A stretch of DNA of 64,000 bases. It comes from Pseudothauera hydrothermalis (lineage in GTDB: Bacteria > Pseudomonadota > Gammaproteobacteria > Burkholderiales > Rhodocyclaceae). Location of the stretch: the NCBI RefSeq assembly GCF_003345255.1, contig NZ_CP029331.1, positions 1,302,001 through 1,366,000 on the forward strand, in the 5' to 3' direction. The notes beneath the pieces are model-generated. The model worked only from the letters and a program-made list of their open reading frames with translations. It searched no databases and had not been told where the DNA came from. The translations under genes and the position numbers were made by a program. This document shows, piece by piece, positions 43,923 through 52,860 of the stretch (its first letter is position 1; each line of letters begins with the position of its first letter).

Positions 43923-45068
43923 ATGCTTGCCTGTGCCCGTGTCGTGCTTGTTCTGATGCTCGCCGTCTTTGGCAATCCGGCCGCGGCCGCACCCGGCGAA
44001 ACTCTATTCACGGCCTCGACTGCGGCCGGTGCGGTGAAAGTGGTGGAAGTGGCCGCCGGCCTGGAGACCCCCTGGTCGCTGGCCTTCCTTCCCGACGGAC
44101 GGATGCTGGTGACTGAACGCCCCGGGCGGATGCGCATCGTCTCGCCGAACGGCCGGCTTTCCGCGTCGCTTGCCGGCGTGCCGGCGGTGCATGCGCGCTC
44201 TCAGGGCGGCCTGCTCGATGTGGTGCTCGGCCCGGATTTTGCCCGCGACCGGCGCATCTATTTTTCCTATGCGGAGCCTACCTCGGGCGGTGCGCGTACT
44301 GCGGTGGCGCGCGCGGTGCTCGATACCGAGGGCTTGCGCCTGACCGTGCTCGAGCGGTTGTTCGCTCAGAACGAAGACCCCGCTGGCGGCGCGCACTGGG
44401 GTTCGCGGCTGGTGTTTGGCCGCGACGGCACACTGTTCGTCACCCTGGGCGACCGTTACAGCCATCGCGACCAGGCGCAGAACCTCGGCAGCCATCTCGG
44501 CAAGGTGGTGCGTATTGCCGCCGATGGCAGCGTGCCGCCGGACAATCCTTTCGTGGGGCGTGCCGGGGTCAGGCCGGAGATCTGGTCTTACGGCCATCGT
44601 AACGTGCAAGGTGCAGCCTTGCATCCGGAAAGCGGTGCGCTGTGGACCCACGAACACGGCCCTCAGGGCGGCGACGAAGTCAATCTGACGCTGCCGGGTC
44701 GCAACTACGGCTGGCCGGTGATCACCTTCGGGCGCGAGTACCTCACCGGCTTTCGCATCGGTGAAGGCAGCACACGTGCCGATGTGGAGGCGCCGCTCAT
44801 CCAATGGACGCCGTCGATTGCGCCTTCGGGCATGACTTTCTACACCGGCGACGCCTTCCCGGCATGGCGGGGCAGCCTGTTTGTCGGTGCGTTGCGCGGC
44901 AGCATGTTGGTGCGTTTGACTCTGGACGGCAATCGCGTGGTGGGTGAGGAGCAATTGTTACGCGAGCGGGGGCTACGCATCCGCGACGTGCGTCAAGGTC
45001 CGGACGGCTTCCTCTACCTGCTCGACGAGCGCGAAGGCCGCATCCTGCGTCTCGAACCTGACGGTTGA
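43923..45068 (+). CDS. Soluble PQQ-dependent aldose dehydrogenase (YliI/GdhB-like)
   Basis: A 381-residue periplasmic six-bladed propeller enzyme that oxidises aldose sugars with PQQ. The signal peptide is MLACARVVLVLMLAVFGNPAAA. Family segments are LETPWSLAFLPDGRMLVTERPG, GGLLDVVLGPDF, GAHWGSRLVFGRDGTLFVTLGDR (all quoted in part), YGHRNVQGAALHP, LWTHEHGPQGGDEVN and NYGWPVI. The ATG at 43923 is preferred to an earlier in-frame start because it gives the signal peptide directly. It is a third PQQ consumer in the window. It lies 77 bases after the activator gene, with no -24/-12 site. Confidence 0.88.
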   Translation: MLACARVVLVLMLAVFGNPAAAAPGETLFTASTAAGAVKVVEVAAGLETPWSLAFLPDGRMLVTERPGRMRIVSPNGRLSASLAGVPAVHARSQGGLLDVVLGPDFARDRRIYFSYAEPTSGGARTAVARAVLDTEGLRLTVLERLFAQNEDPAGGAHWGSRLVFGRDGTLFVTLGDRYSHRDQAQNLGSHLGKVVRIAADGSVPPDNPFVGRAGVRPEIWSYGHRNVQGAALHPESGALWTHEHGPQGGDEVNLTLPGRNYGWPVITFGREYLTGFRIGEGSTRADVEAPLIQWTPSIAPSGMTFYTGDAFPAWRGSLFVGALRGSMLVRLTLDGNRVVGEEQLLRERGLRIRDVRQGPDGFLYLLDEREGRILRLEPDG

Positions 45069-45183
45069 GTCGGCCTTCCGCGTTGTTCAAATGACCTTCA
45101 GGGCGCGCTACACTCGGCCGTAATGGCACAACAACAAGCCTGCAAAGGGGGTTCGCCCCTGCGGGTAGGCGCGAGGAGGGGTC

Positions 45184-46044
45184 ATGCAAGGCTTCGAGGA
45201 ACAGGCGGCGGCATTTGCCGAGCGGATTGCCCATGAACTGGCCGAACGGCGGTTGAACTTTCCGGTGTCGATGGAGGTGTCGCTGCGTATCAAGCGCCTG
45301 GCCGACGATCCTGACGCCACGCTGGACCAGATTGCCACGGTGGTGCAAGCCGAGCCGGTGCTCAGCGCCAAGGTCATCCGCATGGCCAATGCCGTGGCGC
45401 TCAACCCTTACGGTGCGCAAATCGATACGGTGCGCGACGCAGTGCGGCGCATCGGATTATCCGCGCTGCGCAGCTTGGCGTTGGCGGTGGCCAGCGAGCA
45501 ATTGGCCGCAGACCATCGCTCGCCCAATATGCGCACCCTGGCCTACGGTTTGTGGCGTCGTTCGGTGGACGTGGCGGCATGGTGTTTCGCGCTCGCCCGC
45601 CAGACCCGTGCAGCCAACCCGGATGCGGCGTTGCTGGCCGGAATGATGACTCACATCGGGCAATTTTTCCTGCTTGCCCGCGCCGCCGACTACCCGGCCA
45701 TGGAGGCCAATATCGACCGCTTTGCCGAGTTGGTGAGCCGCTTGCACCACAGTGTGGGTGTAGCGGTGCTGGAAGCGTTCGACCTGCCCGAAGCCCTGCT
45801 CGACAGCCTGGAAAGCGAGCCCGCTTACGATGGCCAATGGCCGCCACGCGATCTTGGTCAGGTGGTGGCGCTGGCTTTGTTGGTGTCCGAGGCGCCCAAC
45901 CCCTTTGACGGCCTGCTAGGGCGCAATCCGTTGCGCGGCCAGGCTGCGGGGGTTGCGGCTGGCATCGACGCGGCAGAGTTGTCCGCGCTGCTCGACGCTT
46001 CGCATGCCGAGCGCGAAGAAATGCTTGCCGCGGTGCGCGGCTGA
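45184..46044 (+). CDS. HDOD domain protein
   Basis: A 286-residue cytoplasmic protein made of one HDOD domain, an HD-related fold without the catalytic HD pair, used in signalling. Typical parts are FPVSMEVSLRIKRLADDPDATLDQIATVV (short form: LADDPDATLDQIA), PVLSAKVIRMANAV, RDAVRRIGLSALRSLAL and LLAGMMTHIGQFFLL. The ATG at 45184 is preceded by GAGGAGG. It is followed 9 bases later by the FapA-like gene, so they form an operon, and with the diguanylate cyclase gene further on they make a signalling block. Confidence 0.87.
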   Translation: MQGFEEQAAAFAERIAHELAERRLNFPVSMEVSLRIKRLADDPDATLDQIATVVQAEPVLSAKVIRMANAVALNPYGAQIDTVRDAVRRIGLSALRSLALAVASEQLAADHRSPNMRTLAYGLWRRSVDVAAWCFALARQTRAANPDAALLAGMMTHIGQFFLLARAADYPAMEANIDRFAELVSRLHHSVGVAVLEAFDLPEALLDSLESEPAYDGQWPPRDLGQVVALALLVSEAPNPFDGLLGRNPLRGQAAGVAAGIDAAELSALLDASHAEREEMLAAVRG

Positions 46045-46053
46045 AGGCGTGAG

Positions 46054-47706
46054 ATGGAAAACATCGATGACGCGGCGCTCAATCGAGGCGCCGGTCTGCG
46101 CTTGCAGTTCGATCGGGAAGCCGGCGTGCTGACCGCCAGCGTGCAACCCGACCCGCTGGCGCAACCGATCGACGAGTGCTGGTTGCACGCACGTCTGGCT
46201 GCAGACGGCTACGACCGGCTGCGCTGTTTTCCGGCGGCGATCACCGAGTTGGTGAGGCAATACAACGCCGGTTGTGCCGTCGAGCGGATTGAGCTTGCCG
46301 AGGCGGTCGACGCGCAGCTCTCCCTCCAGGTGACCGGCGACGGCGTGTGCGCGGTGCTCAATATCGTTCCGGCGCAGGGCGGCCGGTTAGTGAGCAAGGC
46401 GGATGTACTGGACCAATTGACCGAGAAAGGAGTCACCGAAGGCATCTTGCTGGACGAAATCAACCGCGCAATTGCCGCGGGGCAGGCGCAAAACCTGGTC
46501 ATTGCGCGCGCCAGACCGGCGGTGCACGGCGAAGACGGCCGGCTGGAGAGCTTGCTGCCGGAAGTGCGCTCCCGGGTGCCGCGGGTGACTGAAAGCGGGC
46601 AGGTGGATTTCCGTGACCTCGGCGAGATTTTTACCGTCGGAGCGGGGCAGCCGCTGATGCGCCGTGTACCGGCCACTACCGGGGTGCCGGGCATGACCGT
46701 GCTGGGTACGCCGATTCCAGCGGTGCCTGGCAAGGAGACGATGTTTGCCAGCAAGCTCAGTGGCGCGTGCATCGATCCGGACGACCCCAACCGCCTGCTG
46801 GCTGCCATCGCCGGACAACCGGTGGCAGTGCCCGGCGGCATGATCGTCGAACCGGTCTATACCGTGTCGGCGGTCAATATGGCCAGCGGCAACGTGAGCT
46901 TCGACGGCAGCGTGGTGGTGCGAGGTGATGTGGCCGCAGGCATGACCGTCAAAGTCACCGGCGACATCCAAATCGGCGGCACCGCCGACCCCTGTAGGCT
47001 GGAAGCCGGCGGCAATATCGTCATCAAGGGCGGAGCCTTGGGCGGTGTGGGGCGAAAGGAATATTCCGACAGCCTGATTCGCTGCGGCGGCAGCTTCAGC
47101 GCAGCTTATGCGCAACAAGCGCGGATCGAGGCGGACGACAGCATTTTTATCGACGACATGGCCATGCAGTGTGAGCTGGTCGCCGGCCAACACATCCGGG
47201 TAGGGAACAAACGGCGCGGGCATATCATCGGCGGCCGCGCGATCGCGGCGTTGTCGATCACCGGCAAGGTGCTCGGTTCGCCCAATCGTATCGCCACTGC
47301 GTTCGAAATCGGCGTCAGTCCCGAAATCAATCGGCGCATGCTCGAACTGGCCCGTGCGCGCGATGCGCGCGAAAAACAACTGCTGGATGTTGGCAAGCTG
47401 CTGGTATTCGCCGACCGCAACCCCGCGCGGGTCGATCCGAAGATGGTCGAGCGTGCCTGCGCCACGGCCAAGACTTTATCGGCAGAGATCGAAGCGCTGC
47501 GCGACGAAGAGGAGCATTTGAATGCACTGATTCTGTGCGCGCAACAGGCCCGGGTCATTGCCGAACAAGCCATGTTCGAGGGCGTGACGGTGTCGATGGG
47601 CGCACAGCGTTACCGGCTTGCCAGTGACTTGGGCGCTGCGCAAATCGGCTTAGTGGGCGGCAGGCTCGACCTGCTGCCGGTCGAAGTATCTGCCAGGGCG
47701 CGCTGA
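46054..47706 (+). CDS. FapA/DUF342 family protein
   Basis: A 550-residue protein of the FapA family (flagellar assembly protein A, DUF342), cytoplasmic. The N-terminal half has ILLDEINRAIAAGQ and RVTESGQVDFRDLG; the middle has VPATTGVPGMTVLGTPIP and PGKETMF, then a right-handed beta-helix (VSFDGSVVVRGDVAAGMTVKVTGDI in repeats, then the GGNIVIKGG segment). The end is a coiled coil (residues about 430-510). Relatives regulate surface motility or c-di-GMP pathways. The ATG at 46054 is 9 bases after the HDOD stop. Its exact role here is unknown. Confidence 0.85.
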   Translation: MENIDDAALNRGAGLRLQFDREAGVLTASVQPDPLAQPIDECWLHARLAADGYDRLRCFPAAITELVRQYNAGCAVERIELAEAVDAQLSLQVTGDGVCAVLNIVPAQGGRLVSKADVLDQLTEKGVTEGILLDEINRAIAAGQAQNLVIARARPAVHGEDGRLESLLPEVRSRVPRVTESGQVDFRDLGEIFTVGAGQPLMRRVPATTGVPGMTVLGTPIPAVPGKETMFASKLSGACIDPDDPNRLLAAIAGQPVAVPGGMIVEPVYTVSAVNMASGNVSFDGSVVVRGDVAAGMTVKVTGDIQIGGTADPCRLEAGGNIVIKGGALGGVGRKEYSDSLIRCGGSFSAAYAQQARIEADDSIFIDDMAMQCELVAGQHIRVGNKRRGHIIGGRAIAALSITGKVLGSPNRIATAFEIGVSPEINRRMLELARARDAREKQLLDVGKLLVFADRNPARVDPKMVERACATAKTLSAEIEALRDEEEHLNALILCAQQARVIAEQAMFEGVTVSMGAQRYRLASDLGAAQIGLVGGRLDLLPVEVSARAR

Positions 47707-47749
47707 CCGGGCATTCCGGGGCGGCAGGCGGCAAAAGTGGAGAAAATTT

Positions 47750-48517
47750 ATGCGTTGGCGGCGTGTGCTTGCAAAAGGTGTGCTGTGCGCACTGATGTTT
47801 GTCTCGGGTCTGGTTCATGCCGAAACGCTGAAGGTGGTGCTCACACCGAACTCAGTGCCGTTTTCCTACCGCGATGAGCGGGGCGAGTTGGTGGGCTTCA
47901 ACGTCGATATCGTCCGCGCCCTGTGCGCGCAGTTGGCGCGTAGCTGCCAACTGGAGACCTTGCCGTTTCCCGACATCCTGCCTGCGGTGGCCGCTGGACG
48001 CTTCGATCTGGGCGTGGCCAATTTTCTGCGTACCCCGGAGCGCGAACGCCTGGTGGCCTTCACCGTGCCGTACTGGCGTTCGTCGTCGGCATTCGTCGGC
48101 AAGCGCTCCTTTGCCATGAAGGCGGTGCAGGAGCTGCTGCGCGACACCCCGGTGTGCGCCATCGGCGCCAGCGTGCAATATCGTTATCTGATCGAGCAAG
48201 CGGGTGAACACACCAAGCATGTGCGCGGCCTGCCTTCCAACCAGGATGTCATGGAGGCACTACTCAGCGGTCAGTGCCCGGTGGCGCTGTTGCCGTCGAT
48301 GCAGGCGCTGCCCTTCATGCAGAGTCCGCGCGGCATGGAATTGACCTTTTTAGGCGCGCCGCTGCGCGAGGCCGGTTTGGGCGGTACGGTGCACATGGCG
48401 GTACGTCCGGATGACGCGGCTTTGCGGGAAGCGGTCGACCGCGCCTTGCAGCACTTGATTGCCACTGGCGAGCATGAGCGTATTGCGCGGCGCTACTTCC
48501 CGTTCAGCATTCTGTAA
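47750..48517 (+). CDS. Family 3 periplasmic solute-binding protein
   Basis: A 255-residue binding-fold protein with a signal peptide ending at GLVHAE. The fold marks are LKVVLTPNSVPFSYRDERGELVGFNVDIVRALC (short: PFSYRDERGELVGFNVDI) and the final GEHERIARRYF helix. There are no ABC partners. The diguanylate cyclase gene starts 10 bases after the stop, so the likely job is to bind an amino acid-like ligand and signal to the cyclase rather than to transport. Four cysteines (e.g. ALCAQ, SCQLE) may form disulfides. Confidence 0.85.
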   Translation: MRWRRVLAKGVLCALMFVSGLVHAETLKVVLTPNSVPFSYRDERGELVGFNVDIVRALCAQLARSCQLETLPFPDILPAVAAGRFDLGVANFLRTPERERLVAFTVPYWRSSSAFVGKRSFAMKAVQELLRDTPVCAIGASVQYRYLIEQAGEHTKHVRGLPSNQDVMEALLSGQCPVALLPSMQALPFMQSPRGMELTFLGAPLREAGLGGTVHMAVRPDDAALREAVDRALQHLIATGEHERIARRYFPFSIL

Positions 48518-48527
48518 GCGCCGGCCG

Positions 48528-50618
48528 GTGAGTCGATCGTCCGTGGCTGCGCACACGGTTTCTCGTCTGTCGCTGCGTCGTCTGTCGCTGTGGTTGGCGC
48601 TGGGTGCTGCCGCGGCGCTCTTGTTGGTCGTCGGCGTGGTGGCCACCATCGCATGGTCCACGCTGGAGCTGGCCGAGCGCGGCGGCCAGAATGCGGCCTC
48701 GGCGCGCATGGAGGCGCTGCGTGCGGTTGGCAATCTGGAGCGCTTGATTGCCATCGGCGACCAATTTCAGACCGAAATCGAGCCCCTTCGCTGGCGCAAA
48801 CAGGGACTGACCATGCAAGCGCTGGCGCTGCATCCTTCAGTGGCCGAACTGACCGAGCGCATCGGCGATGACAGCGCCTTCGATACCGCGACCCAGTTGT
48901 TGGCCATGCGCGAGGCGGAAATCGCCCGACCGTTCAGTGCCGATGAGCTGGCACGCATGGTCGAACGCAGAGCGACATTTTGGCAGGCACGCCGGGCGCA
49001 ACTGGCGCAGGCCGCAGATCAGGAAGCGGCTAACATCGTGCGCGATATTTCACAGGCGGCAAGCGAAATCTCGCGCGGTTCCCGCCTGGTGCTGGCGGTC
49101 ACGCTCGCCGGCGCGCTGATGGCGGTGCTCGGCAGCGGGGTGCTGCTGCGCTTGATGCGCCGGCAGTTGATTGCGCCGCTGCTGCAAATTTCCGATCTGC
49201 TTGCCGATCTGCGCCGCGGTAAAGACATCGAAGGCGAGCTGCCAGTCGTACACAGCCAGGAACTGGGCGAAGTGGTCGAGGCCGTGGGCCGCCTGTCCGC
49301 CACCCAGCGGGCGTTGGAGCGGGCCGCGCTGTACGATGCGCTCACCGGTCTGTGCAACCGGCATGGGCTGGAGGCGCGTCTGGAACAGGCCATTGGTCAG
49401 GCGCATCGTCAAAGCCGGTCGCTGGCGCTGATGTTTCTCGATCTGGACCGTTTCAAGGCGGTAAATGATTCGCTTGGTCATGCCAGCGGCGATGCGTTGC
49501 TGCGCATCGTGGCCGACCGTTTGTCCGGTTGTCTGCGCGAGGCGGACCTGGTGGCGCGTCTGGGTGGGGATGAATTCGTCATCTTGCTCGGCGATATCAA
49601 AACCGGTGCAGACGCCGCACTGGTGGCTCGCAAGTTGCTCGAGGCGATCGCCCGTCCGGTACGCATCGAAGGGCTGGAGCTGCAAGCCTCGGCCTCGATT
49701 GGCATTTGTCTGTTTCCCGGCGACGGCCAAGACAGCGGCACGCTGATGAAGCATGCCGATATTGCCATGTTCCAGGCCAAGGCGGCGGGGCGGGCGCAGT
49801 TCCGTTTCTTCGAGGCGGCCATGAACGATGCCGTGGTCCAGCGCCTGCGTATCGAGTCCGACTTGCGCCAGGCACTGGCGCGCAACGAGTTTTGCCTGTA
49901 TTTCCAGCCGCAGATGGCACCGGACGGCCAGCGCATCGTTGCCGCCGAAGTGCTGATCCGCTGGCAGCGCGAGGACGGCGAACTGATTTCGCCGGCGCAG
50001 TTTATTCCGATTGCCGAGGAAAGCGAGCTGATCGGCGCCATCGGCGCCTGGATACTGGGTGCGGCCTGTGAACAGCTGGCGGACTGGCAGCGCCGCGGAC
50101 TGCGCGCCATCCGCTTGGCGGTGAACCTGTCCGCGCGCCAGCTACGCGACCCCCAATTGCCGCGGGAAGTCGCGCGCCTATTGGCGCAGCATGGGCTGGA
50201 TCCGGCGCTGCTGGAACTGGAAGTGACCGAAAGCGTGGCCATGCAGCAGCCCGAAATCACCATAGGCAATTTGCAGGCGCTCAAGGCGTTGGGCGTGTCG
50301 CTGGCCATCGATGACTTTGGCACCGGCTATTCGTCCTTGTCTTACCTCAAACTTTTCCCGCTCGACCGTCTCAAGCTCGACCGCAGCTTTGTCAGCGACA
50401 TCGAACACGATCCCAACGATGCCATGATCTGCGCGGCTACCGTGGGCTTGGCGCACAGTCTGCACCTGGAGCTGATAGCCGAAGGGGTGGAAAGCAGCGC
50501 CCAGCATGCTTTTCTGTGCGAGCTGGGCTGCGATCTGCTGCAGGGTTACTACTTTCACCGCCCGATGCCGGCCAGTGCCTTTGAAAGGCTGCTGGCACCT
50601 CAACATGCCGGTGTTTGA
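48528..50618 (+). CDS. Membrane GGDEF-EAL protein (c-di-GMP turnover)
   Basis: A 696-residue inner-membrane enzyme. Helices near residues 20-45 and 185-210 flank a periplasmic helical domain, followed by HAMP. The GGDEF domain has DALTGLCNRHGL, active site RLGGDEF and an RxxD inhibitory site (READ) five residues before it, so it is likely an active, product-inhibited cyclase. The EAL domain has EVLIRW in place of EALVRW, plus TESVAMQ, DDFGTGYSSL and LKLDRSF, so phosphodiesterase activity is also plausible. The start is uncertain; I chose the GTG at 48528 after the binding-protein stop, with a weak ribosome site. Confidence 0.9.
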   Translation: MSRSSVAAHTVSRLSLRRLSLWLALGAAAALLLVVGVVATIAWSTLELAERGGQNAASARMEALRAVGNLERLIAIGDQFQTEIEPLRWRKQGLTMQALALHPSVAELTERIGDDSAFDTATQLLAMREAEIARPFSADELARMVERRATFWQARRAQLAQAADQEAANIVRDISQAASEISRGSRLVLAVTLAGALMAVLGSGVLLRLMRRQLIAPLLQISDLLADLRRGKDIEGELPVVHSQELGEVVEAVGRLSATQRALERAALYDALTGLCNRHGLEARLEQAIGQAHRQSRSLALMFLDLDRFKAVNDSLGHASGDALLRIVADRLSGCLREADLVARLGGDEFVILLGDIKTGADAALVARKLLEAIARPVRIEGLELQASASIGICLFPGDGQDSGTLMKHADIAMFQAKAAGRAQFRFFEAAMNDAVVQRLRIESDLRQALARNEFCLYFQPQMAPDGQRIVAAEVLIRWQREDGELISPAQFIPIAEESELIGAIGAWILGAACEQLADWQRRGLRAIRLAVNLSARQLRDPQLPREVARLLAQHGLDPALLELEVTESVAMQQPEITIGNLQALKALGVSLAIDDFGTGYSSLSYLKLFPLDRLKLDRSFVSDIEHDPNDAMICAATVGLAHSLHLELIAEGVESSAQHAFLCELGCDLLQGYYFHRPMPASAFERLLAPQHAGV

Positions 50619-50651
50619 TTTGTGGGGGGGGCGCGTAAGGGCGGGTGCGGA

Positions 50652-51368
50652 TCATTCCGCTGCGCGCTGCGGGCGGCGGATCGCCACCACATGCTGATAG
50701 AGCCCGCCGAAGAGCACTCTTTTCTGCCAGTCGAACGCCGCGGCGCGCGGTGACAGGGATTCGATTGGGGTGCCGAGCAACGAGGCCGCGTAAGGTTCCA
50801 GCAGACGAAACACCCCATGCATGACCGGTCGCAAAGGGTGCCAGGCATGTGGGCGGTGGTAGTCCACGAACACCGCCTTGCCACCGGGCGCCACGGCGGC
50901 CAGCAGGTTGTCTACGATCAGCCGACGCTCGCGCACCGGCACTTCATGAAGTAAGAAAAAGGCGCACACTCCGTCGTAGCGCATGTCCAGCGGCTGACAC
51001 AGATCGGCCCGGCGCACCGATGCCTGAGGAAAGCCGGCGAGTTTGCGCCGCGCGTTGGCCAGTTGCAGTTCGGCCACATCGACCACATCGAGCGCGCCCT
51101 GCGGGCCGAGTCGACGCGCCAGCAGGGGTGAGAAGCGGCCATATACGCAGGCGGCTTGCAGCACGCGCTGGCCCGGGGAAAATTCTGCGCAGGCCGTGCG
51201 CATCAGCCGCCCGGCATTGCCCCACAAAATGGCGTTGACTACCGGGTGGCGGTCCAGCCAGGGGAGCGTGCGCCGGTCCAGATAAGCCCACCGATAGGTG
51301 CGCAGCAAATAGTCCGGCAGGCGCGGGATGCCGGCTGCCGTCTCGGTGGCGGGATCGGAGCTGTTCAT
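50652..51368 (-). CDS. rquA: Probable rhodoquinone biosynthesis methyltransferase-like protein RquA
   Basis: A 238-residue SAM-methyltransferase-fold protein. The features recall RquA, which converts ubiquinone to rhodoquinone for fumarate respiration under low oxygen: LPDYLLRTYRWAYLDRR, VVNAILWGNAGRL, the altered SAM loop VLQAACVYGRFSPLLARRL, LDVVDVAELQLANARRKL, FFLLHEVPVRERR, VFVDYHRPHAWHPLRPVM and FGGLYQHVV. The A-C-V-Y-G loop differs from the GxGxG of UbiE and separates the two families. The match is from memory of the family and no search was possible. It stands alone, next to the diguanylate cyclase gene and divergent from DUF898. Confidence 0.78.
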   Translation of the reverse strand: MNSSDPATETAAGIPRLPDYLLRTYRWAYLDRRTLPWLDRHPVVNAILWGNAGRLMRTACAEFSPGQRVLQAACVYGRFSPLLARRLGPQGALDVVDVAELQLANARRKLAGFPQASVRRADLCQPLDMRYDGVCAFFLLHEVPVRERRLIVDNLLAAVAPGGKAVFVDYHRPHAWHPLRPVMHGVFRLLEPYAASLLGTPIESLSPRAAAFDWQKRVLFGGLYQHVVAIRRPQRAAE

Positions 51369-51528
51369 GGTTAGAAATTTTTGTTGTGGGTGGCACCGGC
51401 ACCAGCGGCCGGTGACGGCGAAGTGTAAGCAGATGTTAACATGCTGTCATGGATGGTCGCTTGCGGCTTTGCGGTACCGCTCCCAGCTTTGCGGTGGCCG
51501 CGGCGCTTGAATAGTGTTTGGAGGCGTG

Positions 51529-52860
51529 ATGGCTGAGGCAACTTATGCGCTGATCTTTCAAGGTGATATTTTGGCGGGGTTCGAGCGCGCGCAGGTCATG
51601 CAGCGCTTTGGTGAAGCGTTTGGCCTGAGTGCCGAGGATGTCGAGCGCATCTTCGGGCATCGGCACGTGGTGCTCAAGCGCAACCTCGATCCGATTTCCG
51701 CCAATGCTTATGTGGACCGCTTGACCCGCCTTGGCATGGCCGTGCGGCTCGATAAGCCGCTGCCTGAAGCGGCGCCCGCTGCGCCGACTGTGCCACCGGC
51801 GCAAACGGCTCAAGAGAAAGACTCGCCCCAAACGGCCGGCCACGTAAAACCGGTCGATAGGGCCTTCGATCCGGCCAGGCAGGACCGGCGGGAGCTGGGT
51901 TTTGAGTTTTTCGGTAACGGTTTCGAGTTTTTCCGTATCTGGATCGTCAATATTTTGCTCACCCTCGTGACGCTGGGGATTTACTCGGCCTGGGCCAAGG
52001 TGCGCACCCAGCGTTACTTCTATGGCAACACCCGCCTGGATGGGGCTAGCTTCGAATACCTTGCCGAGCCCTTGCAGATTCTCAAAGGCCGGCTGATTGC
52101 CTTTGCCTTGTTGCTGCTTTATCTGCTGGCCGATCAGTTCGCGCCGCTGCTGGGCGCGGTATTGATGTTGCTTTTTGTATGCGCTTTCCCTTGGATCATG
52201 GTGCGCGGGTTGGCCTTCCGCAATGCTTATTCGGCTTGGCGCGGGGTGCGTTTTGGTTTCGACGGCCGTTTGGGTGAGGCTTACAAGGTGTTTTTGTTGT
52301 GGCCGGTGCTGGGGGCGCTCACTTTTGGTCTGTTGGTACCTTACGCGATTTATCGGCAGCAGCAATTCATCATCGGTAACAGCCGCTACGGCACCACCTC
52401 TTTTCGCTTTGGCGCGCGTGCCGGTGGTTTTTACCGGATTGCGCTGACGCTGATCGGCGTGGGCATCGGCGGCGGCCTGATTGCGACCCTGTTGAGCATG
52501 GCATTGCCTTTACTCGGCCTGCTGTTGCTGATCGCCACTTACCTCACGCTTTTTGCCCTCGGCAACGTGATGATGACTAACCTTCGCTACAACAACACCG
52601 CCCTGGGCGCGCACGGCTTGCGCGCCGACTACCGGCTCGGCTCGTACGCGACGCTAATGATCACCAATACGCTGGGCATCGTTCTGACCCTGGGGTTGTT
52701 CTACCCTTGGGCCAAAGTGCGCAGCGCGCGTTATGCGGCCGAGCATATCGGCGTGATGGCCGAAGGCGATTTGGATGAATTCGCGGCCGGCCAGCGTGAC
52801 CGGGTGTCGGCGCTGGGTGGCGAAATCGGCGATGTGTTCGACGTGGATTTGGGTGTTTGA
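51529..52860 (+). CDS. DUF898 (YjgN family) membrane protein
   Basis: A 443-residue inner-membrane protein. The N-terminal 80 residues form a small cytoplasmic domain (TYALIFQGDILAGFERAQVM), then a Pro/Ala-rich linker, then two halves each with helices and the YjgN motif: FEFFRIWIVNILLTLVTLGIYSAWAKVRTQRYFYGNTRLDG in the first (short: GIYSAWAKVRTQRY) and LGLFYPWAKVRSARYAAEH in the second. ATG 51529 is 4 bases after GGAGG; GTG 51526 is possible. The stop overlaps the next start (TGATG), so it works with the M48 peptidase. Function unknown. Confidence 0.85.
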   Translation: MAEATYALIFQGDILAGFERAQVMQRFGEAFGLSAEDVERIFGHRHVVLKRNLDPISANAYVDRLTRLGMAVRLDKPLPEAAPAAPTVPPAQTAQEKDSPQTAGHVKPVDRAFDPARQDRRELGFEFFGNGFEFFRIWIVNILLTLVTLGIYSAWAKVRTQRYFYGNTRLDGASFEYLAEPLQILKGRLIAFALLLLYLLADQFAPLLGAVLMLLFVCAFPWIMVRGLAFRNAYSAWRGVRFGFDGRLGEAYKVFLLWPVLGALTFGLLVPYAIYRQQQFIIGNSRYGTTSFRFGARAGGFYRIALTLIGVGIGGGLIATLLSMALPLLGLLLLIATYLTLFALGNVMMTNLRYNNTALGAHGLRADYRLGSYATLMITNTLGIVLTLGLFYPWAKVRSARYAAEHIGVMAEGDLDEFAAGQRDRVSALGGEIGDVFDVDLGV

